Of a stretch of 64,000 bases of DNA, positions 34,393-44,189 are shown piece by piece. Below the pieces are notes generated by a model. It had not been told where the DNA came from, did no database searches, and saw only the letters and a list, made by a program, of their open reading frames with translations. Location: assembly GCF_000484535.1 (NCBI RefSeq), contig NC_022600.1:2294001-2358000 (forward strand). The letters are read 5' to 3'. Both the position numbers and the translations under genes were made by a program. Positions within the stretch are counted from its first letter, which is position 1. Every line of letters starts with the position of its first letter. Origin of the DNA: Gloeobacter kilaueensis JS1 (lineage in GTDB: Bacteria; Cyanobacteriota; Cyanobacteriia; Gloeobacterales; Gloeobacteraceae).

Positions 34393-35061
34393 CTATACTC
34401 GGCGCACGACAATCTCGACGCGGCGGTTTTTCTGGCGGCCCGCCGGATTGTCGGACCCATCGGGGTTGGCATTCGGCGCTACCGGATGGGACTCACCAAA
34501 ACCGGTGGTGCGCATCCGTCCGTTCTCGATCCGGGCGTTCTGGAGGAGCCAGCCCTGGACGGCAGCGGCGCGGCGGCGCGAGAGATCGAGGTTGTAGCTG
34601 TCACTGCCCATCGAGTCGGTGTAGCCTTCGATGCGCACCGGCTTGCCCGGATAGCCCTTGAGGACTATGGCCACCTTCACGAGGGCAGCCGCTGCGTCTG
34701 GCCGAATGTTGTCCTTATCAAAGTCAAACAACACATCGGCGTCAAGGACGATTCGGGTTTCTGTCCTGGTATCGATTGCCCTGAGCTGGGTCTTGGCCTC
34801 GCGCACCTGGCTGGGAACCACCTTCACAGGCACCGTCACCGTCGGCACATAGCGGCTGGGGATCGTTTTGTTGGGCACGGCGACAGAAGGCGTCGTCCGA
34901 TTCGGCACAGTGACGGAGGGGGTGGGCGCGCTCGGCACCGTCACCGTTGGGACTGTCTGGGTGGGGACGGTGCGCGTCTGATTTTGCTGGGCGGCACAGG
35001 GGAAGGACCAGATGCCGGCAACCATGACAAGAATCAAGCCAGGCAGTAGCTGACTTTTCAT
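34393..35061 (-). CDS. OmpA-family protein with Val-Pro repeat linker
   Basis: 222 residues. Signal peptide MKSQLLPGLILVMVAGIWSF with Cys-Ala-Ala (possible lipobox-like region). Residues about 30-85 form a low-complexity linker of eight VP units (TVPT, TVPS, TVPN, AVPN) spaced 5-10 residues. The OmpA peptidoglycan-binding domain follows (VLFDFDKDNIRPDAA, GYTDSMGSDSYNLDLSRRRA, GFGESHPV, NRRVEI). It should tether the outer membrane or a periplasmic protein to peptidoglycan. Confidence 0.92.
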   Translation of the reverse strand: MKSQLLPGLILVMVAGIWSFPCAAQQNQTRTVPTQTVPTVTVPSAPTPSVTVPNRTTPSVAVPNKTIPSRYVPTVTVPVKVVPSQVREAKTQLRAIDTRTETRIVLDADVLFDFDKDNIRPDAAAALVKVAIVLKGYPGKPVRIEGYTDSMGSDSYNLDLSRRRAAAVQGWLLQNARIENGRMRTTGFGESHPVAPNANPDGSDNPAGRQKNRRVEIVVRRV

Positions 35062-35105
35062 CTAAAAAGTTCTCCTGATAGCACCTTGTTTTTTAGGGAA
35101 AAGAT

Positions 35106-36449
35106 TTACTTGTTGAGCGGGATCGCCCGTGTGGCAAAGTTCTTTTCGCGGGTGGGCGAGAGCTTGCGGGCCTTGAGAATCGCCGCCATCAAAAAGGCAA
35201 AGGCGATCACCCCGGCAAAGGCGAGGACCGAATCGCCCAGCACCCGCGCTGAGTCCCAGAGCGCATGGATAGATGCGGCACTCAGGTAGCCCACGAGAAT
35301 GATCCACCAGCGCTTGGCCGCGCTGCGCTTGAGGGCGGCGAGGCCAATGAAGTAGCCCAGATAGCCGCTGTAGGCCATATGCCCGGCGACGTTGCCGATG
35401 ATGCGCGGAATGAGCAGTTGCAGCCCCGCCATCTGCCCGAGGCCAAGCCCGGCCTGGGCTCCGATACTCTGGACGGTGGCGGGGACGTACTGGGCCAGGG
35501 TCTCGTAGAGGGTGAAGCCGACGCCGCAGGCAGCTCCGAGCAAGATGCCGTCGAGCGGTTCGAGCACGCCGATCCGCTCGCGCCAGGGCGAGGCGAGGCG
35601 GCGACCGATGATCAAGGCGGCCAGCACCGGTAGCGCCTTGACGAATTCTTCGAGCATCCCCGCTCCGAAGAAGAAGGTCGTCAGTTGCTCAAAAAATCCA
35701 ACGGGCACACCCTGGTGCATCCGGCCGATCATCGCGTCGGTGTTGCCCGGCAGGACGTAGCGAAAGACAAAGAAGAACAGCTCCATCAGCGGACTGACCA
35801 GGATCAAGCAGGTGCTGAGGGCTGCACCGACGATCACCCACCAGGGTTTGGTCTTGCCGCACAGCTGGTAGACGAAGTAGTAGCCCACCCCCGCCAGATA
35901 AAAAGCAAGGATCAAGTTGAACAGCATCGGCTTGCCGACACTGTTGAACATGGCGATGACAAACATCACCGTGATGATCCCTGGGATCAAGTACGCCTTG
36001 TTGAGCAGGTCGCGGCCAGTGGAGGTGATGGGCAGAAGCTGGGTGATGCTGATCCGATCGGGCGGTGCGTCGGCGACTGGCAGCGGTTCCGGCAGGGGCA
36101 GGCGGCTTTTTTCACACTCGAAGAGAAATTCGGGGCCGTTGTGGCCGAGCATGATCCGATCGCCGCTCTGGAGAATGTGGCTGCCTTCGAGGCGGGTGCC
36201 GTTGATGTAGGTGCCGTTGGCGCTGTTGAGATCGCAGATCTGCCAGCCGGTGCTGCCCGGCAGGGGCAGGATCTGGGCGTGGTTGCGGGAGACGCCGCTG
36301 TAGCGGCTCGAATCGAGAACGATCTGACAGCTGGGGGAACGGCCCAGGGTGACGGTCTCAGCATCGGCAAGGGAGTGGCGATCGCTGCTGGGGGTGCCTT
36401 CCAGGCTGAGCTGCCGCAAGAAACCTTTGTTCCGATTTTTGAGTGACAT
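35106..36449 (-). CDS. FHA domain fused to PrsW-type intramembrane glutamic protease
   Basis: 447 residues. FHA phosphothreonine-binding domain at residues 30-115 (LGRSPSCQI, SRNHA, NSANGTYING). A linker then leads into about eight membrane segments with PrsW protease motifs: EE at 267-268 with K271, E316 in FTLYETLA, and the HALWD motif near 402. PrsW cleaves anti-sigma factors or other membrane proteins in related bacteria. The cytoplasmic FHA would let a Ser/Thr kinase recruit the protease to phosphorylated clients; that link is inference. Confidence 0.93.
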   Translation of the reverse strand: MSLKNRNKGFLRQLSLEGTPSSDRHSLADAETVTLGRSPSCQIVLDSSRYSGVSRNHAQILPLPGSTGWQICDLNSANGTYINGTRLEGSHILQSGDRIMLGHNGPEFLFECEKSRLPLPEPLPVADAPPDRISITQLLPITSTGRDLLNKAYLIPGIITVMFVIAMFNSVGKPMLFNLILAFYLAGVGYYFVYQLCGKTKPWWVIVGAALSTCLILVSPLMELFFFVFRYVLPGNTDAMIGRMHQGVPVGFFEQLTTFFFGAGMLEEFVKALPVLAALIIGRRLASPWRERIGVLEPLDGILLGAACGVGFTLYETLAQYVPATVQSIGAQAGLGLGQMAGLQLLIPRIIGNVAGHMAYSGYLGYFIGLAALKRSAAKRWWIILVGYLSAASIHALWDSARVLGDSVLAFAGVIAFAFLMAAILKARKLSPTREKNFATRAIPLNK

Positions 36450-36570
36450 GATGTTTCTCTGGCCGCTTGCAAGAGTGGGGGCAGGTGGCGGGATGTTGCG
36501 GAATTCTCAGTGACCCGTCACCATTTTCTCTCACAGGTCAAGTTTTCGTAGAGGCGCTTCTGGCTGAAGT

Positions 36571-37854
36571 TCACAAAGCACCGGCGGCTGTGCAATCGAG
36601 TACACCGCCCAGGTGGGAGGTAATGTTGGCAGCACTCAGTTGGGGACGGCCAGTAGGGCCATCCGGATAGTCGATCACCGTCACCGAGCCGTTGCCCTGC
36701 TTGAAGCGCCAGAAATCCTCCGGTCCAGCTCCGAGGGTGGCAGCGACGATCGCCTTGTTGATCGCATCGTGGGCCACCACCAGAGCAGTCCCCTCGCCCA
36801 CAGTCTGGGCGATCTGCTGCCAGGCTGCCCACGCCCGTGTCCAGACCTGGGCAAGGTTTTCGCCCTCAGGCATCTGGACAGTGTGGGGCTCGCGCTGCCA
36901 CTGATCGAGCTGTCCGGGAAAGAGCGCTTCGATCTGGTGGCGGAACTTGCCTTCCCACTGGCCGTGGCTGATTTCCTGCAGCGCGTCCACCAGTTCCAGC
37001 CTCACCTCATGATGGAAGCGCAAGATAGCCTCCGCCGTGCTGCGCGGACGCAACAGCGGACTGCTGAAGGCCCGCTGGATCGCCACTTCTTTGAGAAAGT
37101 AGGCGGCCTGCTCCGCCTGCCACTGTCCCTGGGCATTGAGGGGCACGTCGATCTGCCCCTGAAAGCGCTCCTGGCGGTTCCACTCGGTCTCGCCGTGGCG
37201 GACGAGCAACAGGCGCACGCCGCGCTTGAAGGGCGGCAGGGGAGAACCGGTGTGGGCGGTGAGGTTCAGCGATTCGAGCTGGGCGTAGCCGCTTTTGTCG
37301 AAATTCAGCACGCTGATGCCGGTATTAGACTGCAACAGCAAGGGGTAGGCGCGGGGGGGCAGCCCGAGGGCTGTTGCCAGCAAGGCTTTATTGATCGCGT
37401 TGTGGGCCACCACCAGCACACAACCGCCGTCGCAGCTCTCCAGGAGCGCCTGCCAGAACTGGCCTGCCTGCTGCCAGAGGGCCGGTAGCGGCGCAAAATT
37501 GCCGAGCAAGAGCTTCTCAGGCGCTGTGCGCCAGGTAGTGTGTTGCTCTGCAAAGTGCTCGGCCAGCTGGACGTGGTTGAGCCCTTCCCAGCCGGGCAGG
37601 TCGATCTCCAGCAGCCGATTATCGAATGTAACCGCCAATTCAGGACGCTCGGAGAGCAAAATTTCGGTTGTCTGGCGGGCGCGCTTGAGGGGGCTGGAGA
37701 AAACCCGATCAAAGGCGACGTTCTTGAGCGCGGCGGCGGCGGCCCGCGCCTGCTCTACACCTTTTTCGGTCAGCTCCGAAAGATCCGTGCGTCCCTGCAC
37801 CAGCCCCTGCACATTCCAGGTACTCTGTCCATGACGAACCAGCACGACGCGCAT
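36571..37854 (-). CDS. Two-domain histidine phosphatase (phosphoglycerate mutase-like)
   Basis: 427 residues from ATG at 37854 (MRVVLVRHGQSTWN). Two complete histidine-phosphatase domains in tandem: the first with VRHGQS and VVAHNAINKALL, the second (from about residue 210) with VRHGETEWN and VVAHDAINKAIV. Each has its RHG catalytic histidine and its second histidine. The substrate cannot be read from sequence; mutase, phosphoserine phosphatase and sugar-phosphate phosphatase roles are all known in this family. Divergent from the TPR gene. Confidence 0.9.
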   Translation of the reverse strand: MRVVLVRHGQSTWNVQGLVQGRTDLSELTEKGVEQARAAAAALKNVAFDRVFSSPLKRARQTTEILLSERPELAVTFDNRLLEIDLPGWEGLNHVQLAEHFAEQHTTWRTAPEKLLLGNFAPLPALWQQAGQFWQALLESCDGGCVLVVAHNAINKALLATALGLPPRAYPLLLQSNTGISVLNFDKSGYAQLESLNLTAHTGSPLPPFKRGVRLLLVRHGETEWNRQERFQGQIDVPLNAQGQWQAEQAAYFLKEVAIQRAFSSPLLRPRSTAEAILRFHHEVRLELVDALQEISHGQWEGKFRHQIEALFPGQLDQWQREPHTVQMPEGENLAQVWTRAWAAWQQIAQTVGEGTALVVAHDAINKAIVAATLGAGPEDFWRFKQGNGSVTVIDYPDGPTGRPQLSAANITSHLGGVLDCTAAGAL

Positions 37855-37932
37855 CCGTACACCTCTTTTTGACCGGGGACGCAAACGCACCCATATTAGC
37901 GCTGCTGCAAAGCTAGAACAGGAGAAAACCGC

Positions 37933-38583
37933 GTGCAGGTACAAAGGCGAGTGGGGCGTTTCTGGCGAATACTCACGATCTTTTTGCTCTTCTGGCCTGC
38001 CGCCCTCCCTGCCCAGGATCTAAGCCGCCGCGAGCACGACTGTGCGCTCCAGAAGCGGGGTCTGGCCGCCGGGCGCAACCGCCATCTCAACGCCTGTGTC
38101 AACTACGGCTGGCAGTTGCACCTGCAGGGGCGCAATCGAGACGCTATCGGAATTCTCACAGAAACTGCCAGCCTGGTACCCGACGACGAAAAGCCACTCA
38201 ACGCCCTCGGGGTGATTTATCTGTTCACGGGCAACTATTCCCGCGCCGTCGAAGCCAACCGGCGCGCCCTCCAGCGGCAGCCCAACAACGAGGTGGCCTT
38301 CTACAACCTCAGCCTCGGACTGTGGGAGTTGGGCCGCTTTGAGGAGGCAGCCCGCGCAGCCCGGGAAGCAACCCGCTTAGACAGCACCAACCCCCATCCC
38401 TGGGTGGCTCTCGCCATCGCCGAAGCAAAAGCGGGCCGCCCTGATCTGGCCCAGAGCGCCTATGCCCAGGCCATTCGCCTTGATCGCCGCTACCGGCAGT
38501 CGCCCTACCTGGCCCGCCTGAAGCGATCAGATTTTAGCGACCGGCAGATCGCCGCCGCCCGCGCCTTACTTCATAACAGATAG
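37933..38583 (+). CDS. Exported TPR protein
   Basis: 216 residues from GTG at 37933, with AGGAG nine bases upstream. Signal peptide (ILTIFLLFWPAALPAQ). Then three to four TPR units, for example NALGVIYLFTGNYSRAVEANRRAL and NLSLGLWELGRFEEAARAAREA. The partner is unknown; a periplasmic scaffold role is likely. Convergent with the permease gene downstream. Confidence 0.88.
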   Translation: MQVQRRVGRFWRILTIFLLFWPAALPAQDLSRREHDCALQKRGLAAGRNRHLNACVNYGWQLHLQGRNRDAIGILTETASLVPDDEKPLNALGVIYLFTGNYSRAVEANRRALQRQPNNEVAFYNLSLGLWELGRFEEAARAAREATRLDSTNPHPWVALAIAEAKAGRPDLAQSAYAQAIRLDRRYRQSPYLARLKRSDFSDRQIAAARALLHNR

Positions 38584-38594
38584 TTCGCCTTCTC

Positions 38595-39899
38595 CTAATC
38601 GGTCCTGAGGGCCTGGATTGGGTCCAGCCGGGCCGCCTGGCGGGCCGGGTAGACACCAAAAAAGACGCCGATGGCGAGGCAGACCACCAGCGACAGCGCA
38701 ATCGATTCGGGAGCGACGCTCGTCTGCCAACCCAGCGTCGCGCTCACCGCCCAGGCTGCCCCAAGGCCCAGGGCGATGCCTGCCAGACCGCCACTTGTAG
38801 AAAGCACCACCGCCTCGATCAAAAATTGCCAGAGAATATCGCTGCGCCGCGCTCCGATCGCCTTGCGGATGCCGATTTCGCGGGTGCGCTCGCTCACCGA
38901 GACGAGCATGATGTTCATGATCCCGATGCCGCCCACCACCAGCGAGATCGCAGCGGTGACACCGAGCAAGATCGTAAAGATACCCGTGACGCTGTTGGAC
39001 GCCTCGACCAGGTCAGCCTGGTTGCGGATGATAAAGTCGTCCTCGCGGGGCGGCACGATCTTGTGGCGCAGGCGCAGCAGGTTCGTCATCTGGTACTGGG
39101 CGGCGTCGATCTGATCGGCGCTTTTTGCAGAGACAGAAATGCTGCTCAAGGCAATGCCGTTGAGAGAGTTGACGCCCACGATCCGGCGGGCCATCGTCGT
39201 CAAGGGCAGCACCACCTGATCGTCTTGATCGCGAAACTGGGTCGCTCCCTTGTATTCGAGGGTGCCCACCACCAGAAAATCTTCGCCCTGGATGCGCACA
39301 CTCTTGCCCACCGCACTGCGCGCATCGAGGCCGAGGGCGTCTACGACGGTCTGGCCCAGGACCGCCACTTTTGCCCCCTGCTCCAGTTCGAGCTGGTTAA
39401 AAAACCGTCCGCTCAGCGGCAAAAAGTCGCGCACCGCGACGTACTCGGGGGTGGTACCGAGCAGATTGGTGTTGGTATTCGCTTCGCCGTAAACCACCTG
39501 GGCGCGGCCATTTAAGCTCGGAGCAACGCCCGCGATCGACTGAGAAGAAGCGGCGATCGCCCTGGCATCGTCCCAGCTGAGGGTCGTTGCCGTTCCGGCT
39601 CCCCGCGAAGCGCCGGGGGTACCGGCGAAGACGGCAGCACCGTTCTGGACGAAGATCAAATTCGAGCCCAGGGACTTGAGTTGGGCCTCGGTCTGCTGCT
39701 GTGCCCCCCGGCCAATGGCCACCATCGCAATCACAGCGGCGATGCCGATAATCACCCCGAGCATGGTGAGGGCCGAGCGCAGCTTGTTTGCCAGCAGCGA
39801 TCCCCAGGCCAGACCAATCGTCTCGATCAGATCCAGGCCACCCCGGCGAACCGGAGGTTGGGGGCGAGGGCGGGCAGTGAGGGTTTGCTTGAGTTCCAT
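38595..39899 (-). CDS. MacB/FtsX-type ABC transporter permease
   Basis: 434 residues from ATG at 39899. N-terminal membrane helix (ALTMLGVIIGIAAVIAMVAIG), a large periplasmic MacB_PCD-like domain (about 70-270), and three C-terminal membrane segments with the FtsX motif (VGGIGIMNIMLVSVSERTRE, IGIRKAIGA). It lacks an ATPase domain, so a separate ATPase subunit is needed. Lies 13 bp downstream of its adaptor gene. Confidence 0.93.
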   Translation of the reverse strand: MELKQTLTARPRPQPPVRRGGLDLIETIGLAWGSLLANKLRSALTMLGVIIGIAAVIAMVAIGRGAQQQTEAQLKSLGSNLIFVQNGAAVFAGTPGASRGAGTATTLSWDDARAIAASSQSIAGVAPSLNGRAQVVYGEANTNTNLLGTTPEYVAVRDFLPLSGRFFNQLELEQGAKVAVLGQTVVDALGLDARSAVGKSVRIQGEDFLVVGTLEYKGATQFRDQDDQVVLPLTTMARRIVGVNSLNGIALSSISVSAKSADQIDAAQYQMTNLLRLRHKIVPPREDDFIIRNQADLVEASNSVTGIFTILLGVTAAISLVVGGIGIMNIMLVSVSERTREIGIRKAIGARRSDILWQFLIEAVVLSTSGGLAGIALGLGAAWAVSATLGWQTSVAPESIALSLVVCLAIGVFFGVYPARQAARLDPIQALRTD

Positions 39900-39912
39900 C
39901 AGGTGCCTCTGC

Positions 39913-41274
39913 CTAGCGCGGTACGCCCCGGTTGCCCCGGCTGCCGCTGCCCCCCGGCGGTCCCCCGAGCGGTGAATTGTTGCTGCGCACGGGCCGGTCG
40001 TTGGGCCTGCGGCTACTCGGAAAGGTGATGTAAACCCGGTCGCCTTCTTTAAGGCCAGCCAGCACTTCGGTCTGGGCACCGACCGTCGCTCCGACTTTGA
40101 GCGGCTGAAAGTGGGCGCGTGTCCTACCTGGCACGTAGACGCCCATCCGGCCCTGTTCGTTGAGGACAGCTGTCGTCGGTACCAGCAGAGCGTTCTTGTG
40201 ATCGCCCACCTGAAACTTCGCCGTCAGATTCATCGCCGATCTGAGCAACCGGCGGTCCGGGTCGGTGATCCGCACCCGCACCTCGAAGCTGGTGACGTTC
40301 TGGACGACCACGCCTTCCGGGGCGACCAGGCGCACGACGCCACTAAAGGTCCGATCCGGGTAAGCGTCCACCTGCAATTGCACCTTCTGTCCTGGATAGA
40401 TGTTGCGGATGTCCGACTCGGCGACGCTGGCCACCGCCTCCAGTTGCCCGGCCATCGCCAGAATCGACGAGGAGGTGGCGGAAGTGGTGGCACTCGCCGA
40501 GGTGGTGGGGGTGACGAAGGAACCGGGGTTGGCAAATTTTTGGGTGATCACCCCGGCGAACGGGGCGCGAATTGCGGTGTCGTTTACCTGGGTCTGGATG
40601 TCCTTGAGGGTGCCCTCCGCCTGGATCACCTGGGCGCGGGCGGTGTCTTTGTCTTCGATGCGAAAGCCCGCTTTTTGCAGGCTGTACTGCTGGCGCAGGC
40701 CGCCAATCTGGGCGAGGCTCGCCTCATACTGGGAGCGGCTGACATCGAGGGTGTTGCGGCTCACCGCCCCGGCAGCGTAGAGCTTTTCGTTGCTCTCGTA
40801 GGTCGAGCGGGTGGCGATGAGCTGGGCTTCGGCGTTGCGCAGATTTTGCTCGGCCTGGGCAATTTCCTGGGGCCGGTTGCCTGCCTCCTGCTTGCGCAGG
40901 TTGGCTTGGGCGGCGGCGAGGGCACCCTTCGCCTGCAAAAGCTGCCCCTGCAGATTGCTGTCGTCCATGCGGGCGAGGATCTGACCGGCTCTGACCTGCA
41001 TTCCTTGATCGACGTACAGGGCTGCGAGCCGACCCGGCTGCTTGGGGGAGATATTTACAGGTGTGAGGGGCTTGATCGTTCCGGCGGCTGAGACGGTGAC
41101 GGTGATGTCCTGGCGGGTTGCCCGGACGGTCTGCTGATCCAGTTGCGCCTGATCGGCTGGCTGCGGAGAACGAGCAAAGATAAACCAGACAACAGCCAGA
41201 AGAGCCGCCGCCCCTGCGGCGAGGAGCAGCCACCTTGATCCCTGCTGGGTTTGCTTTTTACTGACAACGGCCAT
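39913..41274 (-). CDS. MacA/HlyD-like periplasmic adaptor
   Basis: 453 residues. N-terminal membrane anchor ([20 protein letters not shown]). Half-lipoyl motif [20 protein letters not shown], a coiled-coil hairpin about 110-200 ([14 protein letters not shown]...), and the beta-barrel segment. Two low-complexity stretches are notable: a Thr/Ser/Ala stretch ([14 protein letters not shown]) and a C-terminal Gly/Pro/Arg-rich tail. It bridges the permease to an outer-membrane channel. Confidence 0.93.
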   Translation of the reverse strand: MAVVSKKQTQQGSRWLLLAAGAAALLAVVWFIFARSPQPADQAQLDQQTVRATRQDITVTVSAAGTIKPLTPVNISPKQPGRLAALYVDQGMQVRAGQILARMDDSNLQGQLLQAKGALAAAQANLRKQEAGNRPQEIAQAEQNLRNAEAQLIATRSTYESNEKLYAAGAVSRNTLDVSRSQYEASLAQIGGLRQQYSLQKAGFRIEDKDTARAQVIQAEGTLKDIQTQVNDTAIRAPFAGVITQKFANPGSFVTPTTSASATTSATSSSILAMAGQLEAVASVAESDIRNIYPGQKVQLQVDAYPDRTFSGVVRLVAPEGVVVQNVTSFEVRVRITDPDRRLLRSAMNLTAKFQVGDHKNALLVPTTAVLNEQGRMGVYVPGRTRAHFQPLKVGATVGAQTEVLAGLKEGDRVYITFPSSRRPNDRPVRSNNSPLGGPPGGSGSRGNRGVPR

Positions 41275-41374
41275 CGGCAGATTCGATCGACACTATGGAT
41301 CCAGACGCCCGCGACAGGCCGGAGGTTCTGCCCGTCGGCGGCAACTGGACTTTCGGCCAGGTTTGCTCCATACC

Positions 41375-42544
41375 ATGGATAGTATGGCTGACATTGCTGC
41401 AACGGACGACAGGCTCCAGTCCCTCCTCGATCATGCCCTCGCAGACCGGCCCCTGTCGGTGCCTGACGCTGCTTTTTTGCTCTCACAGACAGACCCGCAC
41501 CGGCGCGAGCGCATCCGGGCGGCGGCGGACAGCCTGCGCTCGGCCCTGGTCGGGGAGCGGGCCAGCTACGTGATCAACCGCAACATCAACTTCTCGAATA
41601 TCTGTATCCAGCACTGCTCGTTCTGCGCCTTTCGCCGCGATGCGGGGGAGGCCGGCGCTTACCATCTCGACTTTGCCCAGATTCTTGCAAAGACCGCCGA
41701 GGCGGTGCGCTACGGTGCCACCGAAATCTGTATGCAGGGAGGGCTCAACCCGGCGGTGCGCCCCGACCGTGGCCGGGTGCTCGACTACTACCTGCAACTG
41801 GTCGATGCGATCAAGTCGCGCTTTGCCCCCATTCACCTGCACGCCTTTTCACCCCAGGAGTCGTTTTTTATTGCCCGCGCCGATGGGCTGCCTGTCGAAA
41901 CGGTTCTGGCCGAACTGCAGGCAGCGGGGGTCGATTCGATGCCGGGCACAGCGGCGGAAGTGCTCTACGAACCGGTGCGCCGTCGGCTCTGTCCAGAAAA
42001 GCTCAGCACCTTCGAGTGGGTGCAGACCGTCCAGGCTGCCCACCGCCTTGGCCTGCCCACGACGAGCACGCTGCTTTCAGGCCACATCGAGACACCGACG
42101 CAGCGGGCGATTCATCTGGGGGTGCTGCGTTCGATCCAGCAGCGCACCGGCGGCTTCAGCGAATTCGTCCTCCTGCCCTACGTGGGCCTGGCTGCTCCCC
42201 GTGCCCTGCGCTCGCGGGTAGGCCGCGATCAGCCCCTGCTGGCGGACACGCTGCTTATTCAGGCTGTCGCCCGTTTGTTCTTCGGTCGCTGGATCGTCAA
42301 TCACCAACCGAGCTGGGTAAAACTGGGCATCGCTGGGGCGAGCGAGGCGCTGCGCTGGGGCTGCAACGACATCGGCGGCACCTTGATGGAGGAGCACATC
42401 ACGACGATGGCCGGAGCCCAGGGCGGCACCTGTCAGTCTCCAGAGGCTCTGCGCCAGGCAATTCGCGCCGCTGGCCGCGAACCCTACCAGCGCGACACGC
42501 TCTATCGAGAAATTCGAGCAAGGGACCTGGCAAGCACCGGTTAG
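41375..42544 (+). CDS. cofH: FO synthase subunit 2 (CofH)
   Basis: 389 residues from ATG at 41375; TTG at 41363 and ATG at 41384 are alternatives. Radical-SAM CxxxCxxC cluster site CIQHCSFC, then [14 protein letters not shown] and [18 protein letters not shown], the CofH hallmarks. With CofG it makes the 7,8-didemethyl-8-hydroxy-5-deazariboflavin (FO) chromophore, used in cyanobacteria for photolyases. cofG is not nearby. Overlaps the HAD gene by 4 bp at its 3' end. Confidence 0.95.
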   Translation: MDSMADIAATDDRLQSLLDHALADRPLSVPDAAFLLSQTDPHRRERIRAAADSLRSALVGERASYVINRNINFSNICIQHCSFCAFRRDAGEAGAYHLDFAQILAKTAEAVRYGATEICMQGGLNPAVRPDRGRVLDYYLQLVDAIKSRFAPIHLHAFSPQESFFIARADGLPVETVLAELQAAGVDSMPGTAAEVLYEPVRRRLCPEKLSTFEWVQTVQAAHRLGLPTTSTLLSGHIETPTQRAIHLGVLRSIQQRTGGFSEFVLLPYVGLAAPRALRSRVGRDQPLLADTLLIQAVARLFFGRWIVNHQPSWVKLGIAGASEALRWGCNDIGGTLMEEHITTMAGAQGGTCQSPEALRQAIRAAGREPYQRDTLYREIRARDLASTG

Positions 42545-43149
42545 TGCCCGAGGATCCAGTCCACTGCCTTACTCAAGTCAGAAGCCAGATAATCCGGCTC
42601 GACGCGGTACTGGTACTGGCCCGTCCGTACCTGCGTTCCAAAACCCGTTTCGACCAGGATGCCCCGGCAGCCGGCGTTGCGGGCCAGGTCCACATCCGTC
42701 GCCTTGTCGCCGACCATGAAGCTCTGGCGCAGGTCGATGTCGAACCGCCAGGCTGCCGCCACCAGCATACCGGTGTTTGGCTTGCGCCAGGCGGACCAGT
42801 AGCTGTACCCGGCCTGGGTGCCGCCCTCGTCCGGCCCGAGCGTCGGCGCAAAGAGCACCCGGTCGAGCCAGGCATCCGCCTCAGTCTTCAAGAGCATCGC
42901 AAGCCGCCGATGCAGCGCCTCGACGTGTTCGAGCGGGTAGTAGCCCCGCGCCGGACCGGACTGATTGGACACCAGAACCGTGAACAATCCCCGCTCGTTC
43001 AACCGCCGCACCGCCTCCGCTGCGCCGCTGATGAGTTCGAGATCTTCGAGTGTGTGCAGGTAGCCGCGCTCCTGGTTGAGTACACCGTCGCGGTCGAGAA
43101 AAACCGCCGGCTGCAGGCCATTTGATCCCTGGGATTCAACGGCTGACAT
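42541..43149 (-). CDS. gmhB: HAD-IIIA phosphatase, GmhB/histidinol-phosphatase-like
   Basis: 202 residues from ATG at 43149. DRDGVLN is the catalytic motif I, followed by [29 protein letters not shown] and [22 protein letters not shown] (motif IV). These fit D-glycero-D-manno-heptose-1,7-bisphosphate phosphatase, which supplies heptose for lipopolysaccharide; histidinol phosphatase is the alternative. The two Cys-metal sites of canonical GmhB are not evident. Starts inside the 3' end of the hydrolase gene. Confidence 0.82.
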   Translation of the reverse strand: MSAVESQGSNGLQPAVFLDRDGVLNQERGYLHTLEDLELISGAAEAVRRLNERGLFTVLVSNQSGPARGYYPLEHVEALHRRLAMLLKTEADAWLDRVLFAPTLGPDEGGTQAGYSYWSAWRKPNTGMLVAAAWRFDIDLRQSFMVGDKATDVDLARNAGCRGILVETGFGTQVRTGQYQYRVEPDYLASDLSKAVDWILGH

Positions 43150-43987
43150 AGCGTTGCTGAAGCCAGCTTTGAATGTCGCTCTGGACCTGGGCGCTTCTAT
43201 GATCGTGCAGCAGGTCGTGGCGGCAGTCGGCGTATTCTTTGAGCATCCGGTCGTTGCTGCCGAGGCGGTCAAAAAACTGGCGCGTGCCTGCTACCTCGAC
43301 GACCGCATCGACCGGTGCCAGCAGAACCAGGGTCGGCAGCGTCAATCTCTCAGCCCGCACGATGCAGAGCCTGCCGGCCCGGCGCAACTCACTCACCAGC
43401 CGGGCGCGGGTGATCCCATTGATGAGCGGGTCGGCTGCGATCCGCTCCTGCTCCCGCACATCGGTTGTCACCCTGGCCGGGTTGTACTCTCTTGTGAGGA
43501 TGCGGTGGGGAGCCAGCCAGTTGAGCAGGTGCATCGCTACTTTTGTCGCCCTGGGCAGACGGTTTTCGATCGAGAAGGCCGGTGATACACAGATGAGCCC
43601 CCGAATGCGCTCAGGCCACTCCAGGGCAGCGAGCGTTGCCACCACAGCCCCCATGCTGTAGCCCAACAGCACGACGGGCCGATCCTTTCCTGTATTACCC
43701 AGCCCCTCCAGTGCCGCCTCGACATCGATCAAAAATTGCCCAAAGCGGTCCACCCGAGCAGGCGGTCCCTCGGAGCGGCCCTGACCGCGCAGATCCAGTC
43801 CCCAGACCCGCCAGCCCATCGGCGCAAGGCAATCCGCCAGCCTCGTATAACGCCCGCCATGCTCGCCCTTACCAGGAATCACCAGCACCGTCCCGCACAC
43901 AGGCACGGTCGCCTCCCAGCGCGAGAGGTGCAAGCGCAGACCATCTGCCGTTTTTAGCTGTAGATCGGTGTGCGCCGTGCTGACCAT
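43136..43987 (-). CDS. Alpha/beta hydrolase, monoacylglycerol lipase-like
   Basis: 283 residues from ATG at 43987; an upstream frame to 44104 is unlikely. Nucleophile elbow LGYSMGA, the oxyanion region VIPGKGEHGGRY, LDLRGQGRSEGP, and an acid/His end (HDLLHDH). This is the Hydrolase_4/serine aminopeptidase S33 group, which includes lysophospholipases. It shares 14 bp with the start of the HAD gene, so the two are co-transcribed. Confidence 0.88.
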   Translation of the reverse strand: MVSTAHTDLQLKTADGLRLHLSRWEATVPVCGTVLVIPGKGEHGGRYTRLADCLAPMGWRVWGLDLRGQGRSEGPPARVDRFGQFLIDVEAALEGLGNTGKDRPVVLLGYSMGAVVATLAALEWPERIRGLICVSPAFSIENRLPRATKVAMHLLNWLAPHRILTREYNPARVTTDVREQERIAADPLINGITRARLVSELRRAGRLCIVRAERLTLPTLVLLAPVDAVVEVAGTRQFFDRLGSNDRMLKEYADCRHDLLHDHRSAQVQSDIQSWLQQRYVSR

Positions 43988-44189
43988 CCGCCCGCTAGTG
44001 AGAACATGGGTATTATCGCATCGGCCTGCCAGACTCTGCGGCACTCCCCGTGGACTCCAACTCAACTCTGAGCTATAAGTCCTGCTGATAGCAAATATAA
44101 GCAAAAAGCAATTGAGTAAATGCTGAGAAGTCTGTGAACTAATGTATCGTTTATAGTGATGAACCTTACTATCTGGATTTATCAGAACT

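Noticed and set aside
40111-41091. Plus-strand frame opposite the MacA-like gene
   Set aside because: The minus-strand protein has full adaptor features; the other is a GC-rich shadow.
42016-43125. Plus-strand frame overlapping cofH and HAD gene
   Set aside because: Shadow of two well-supported genes; low-complexity composition.
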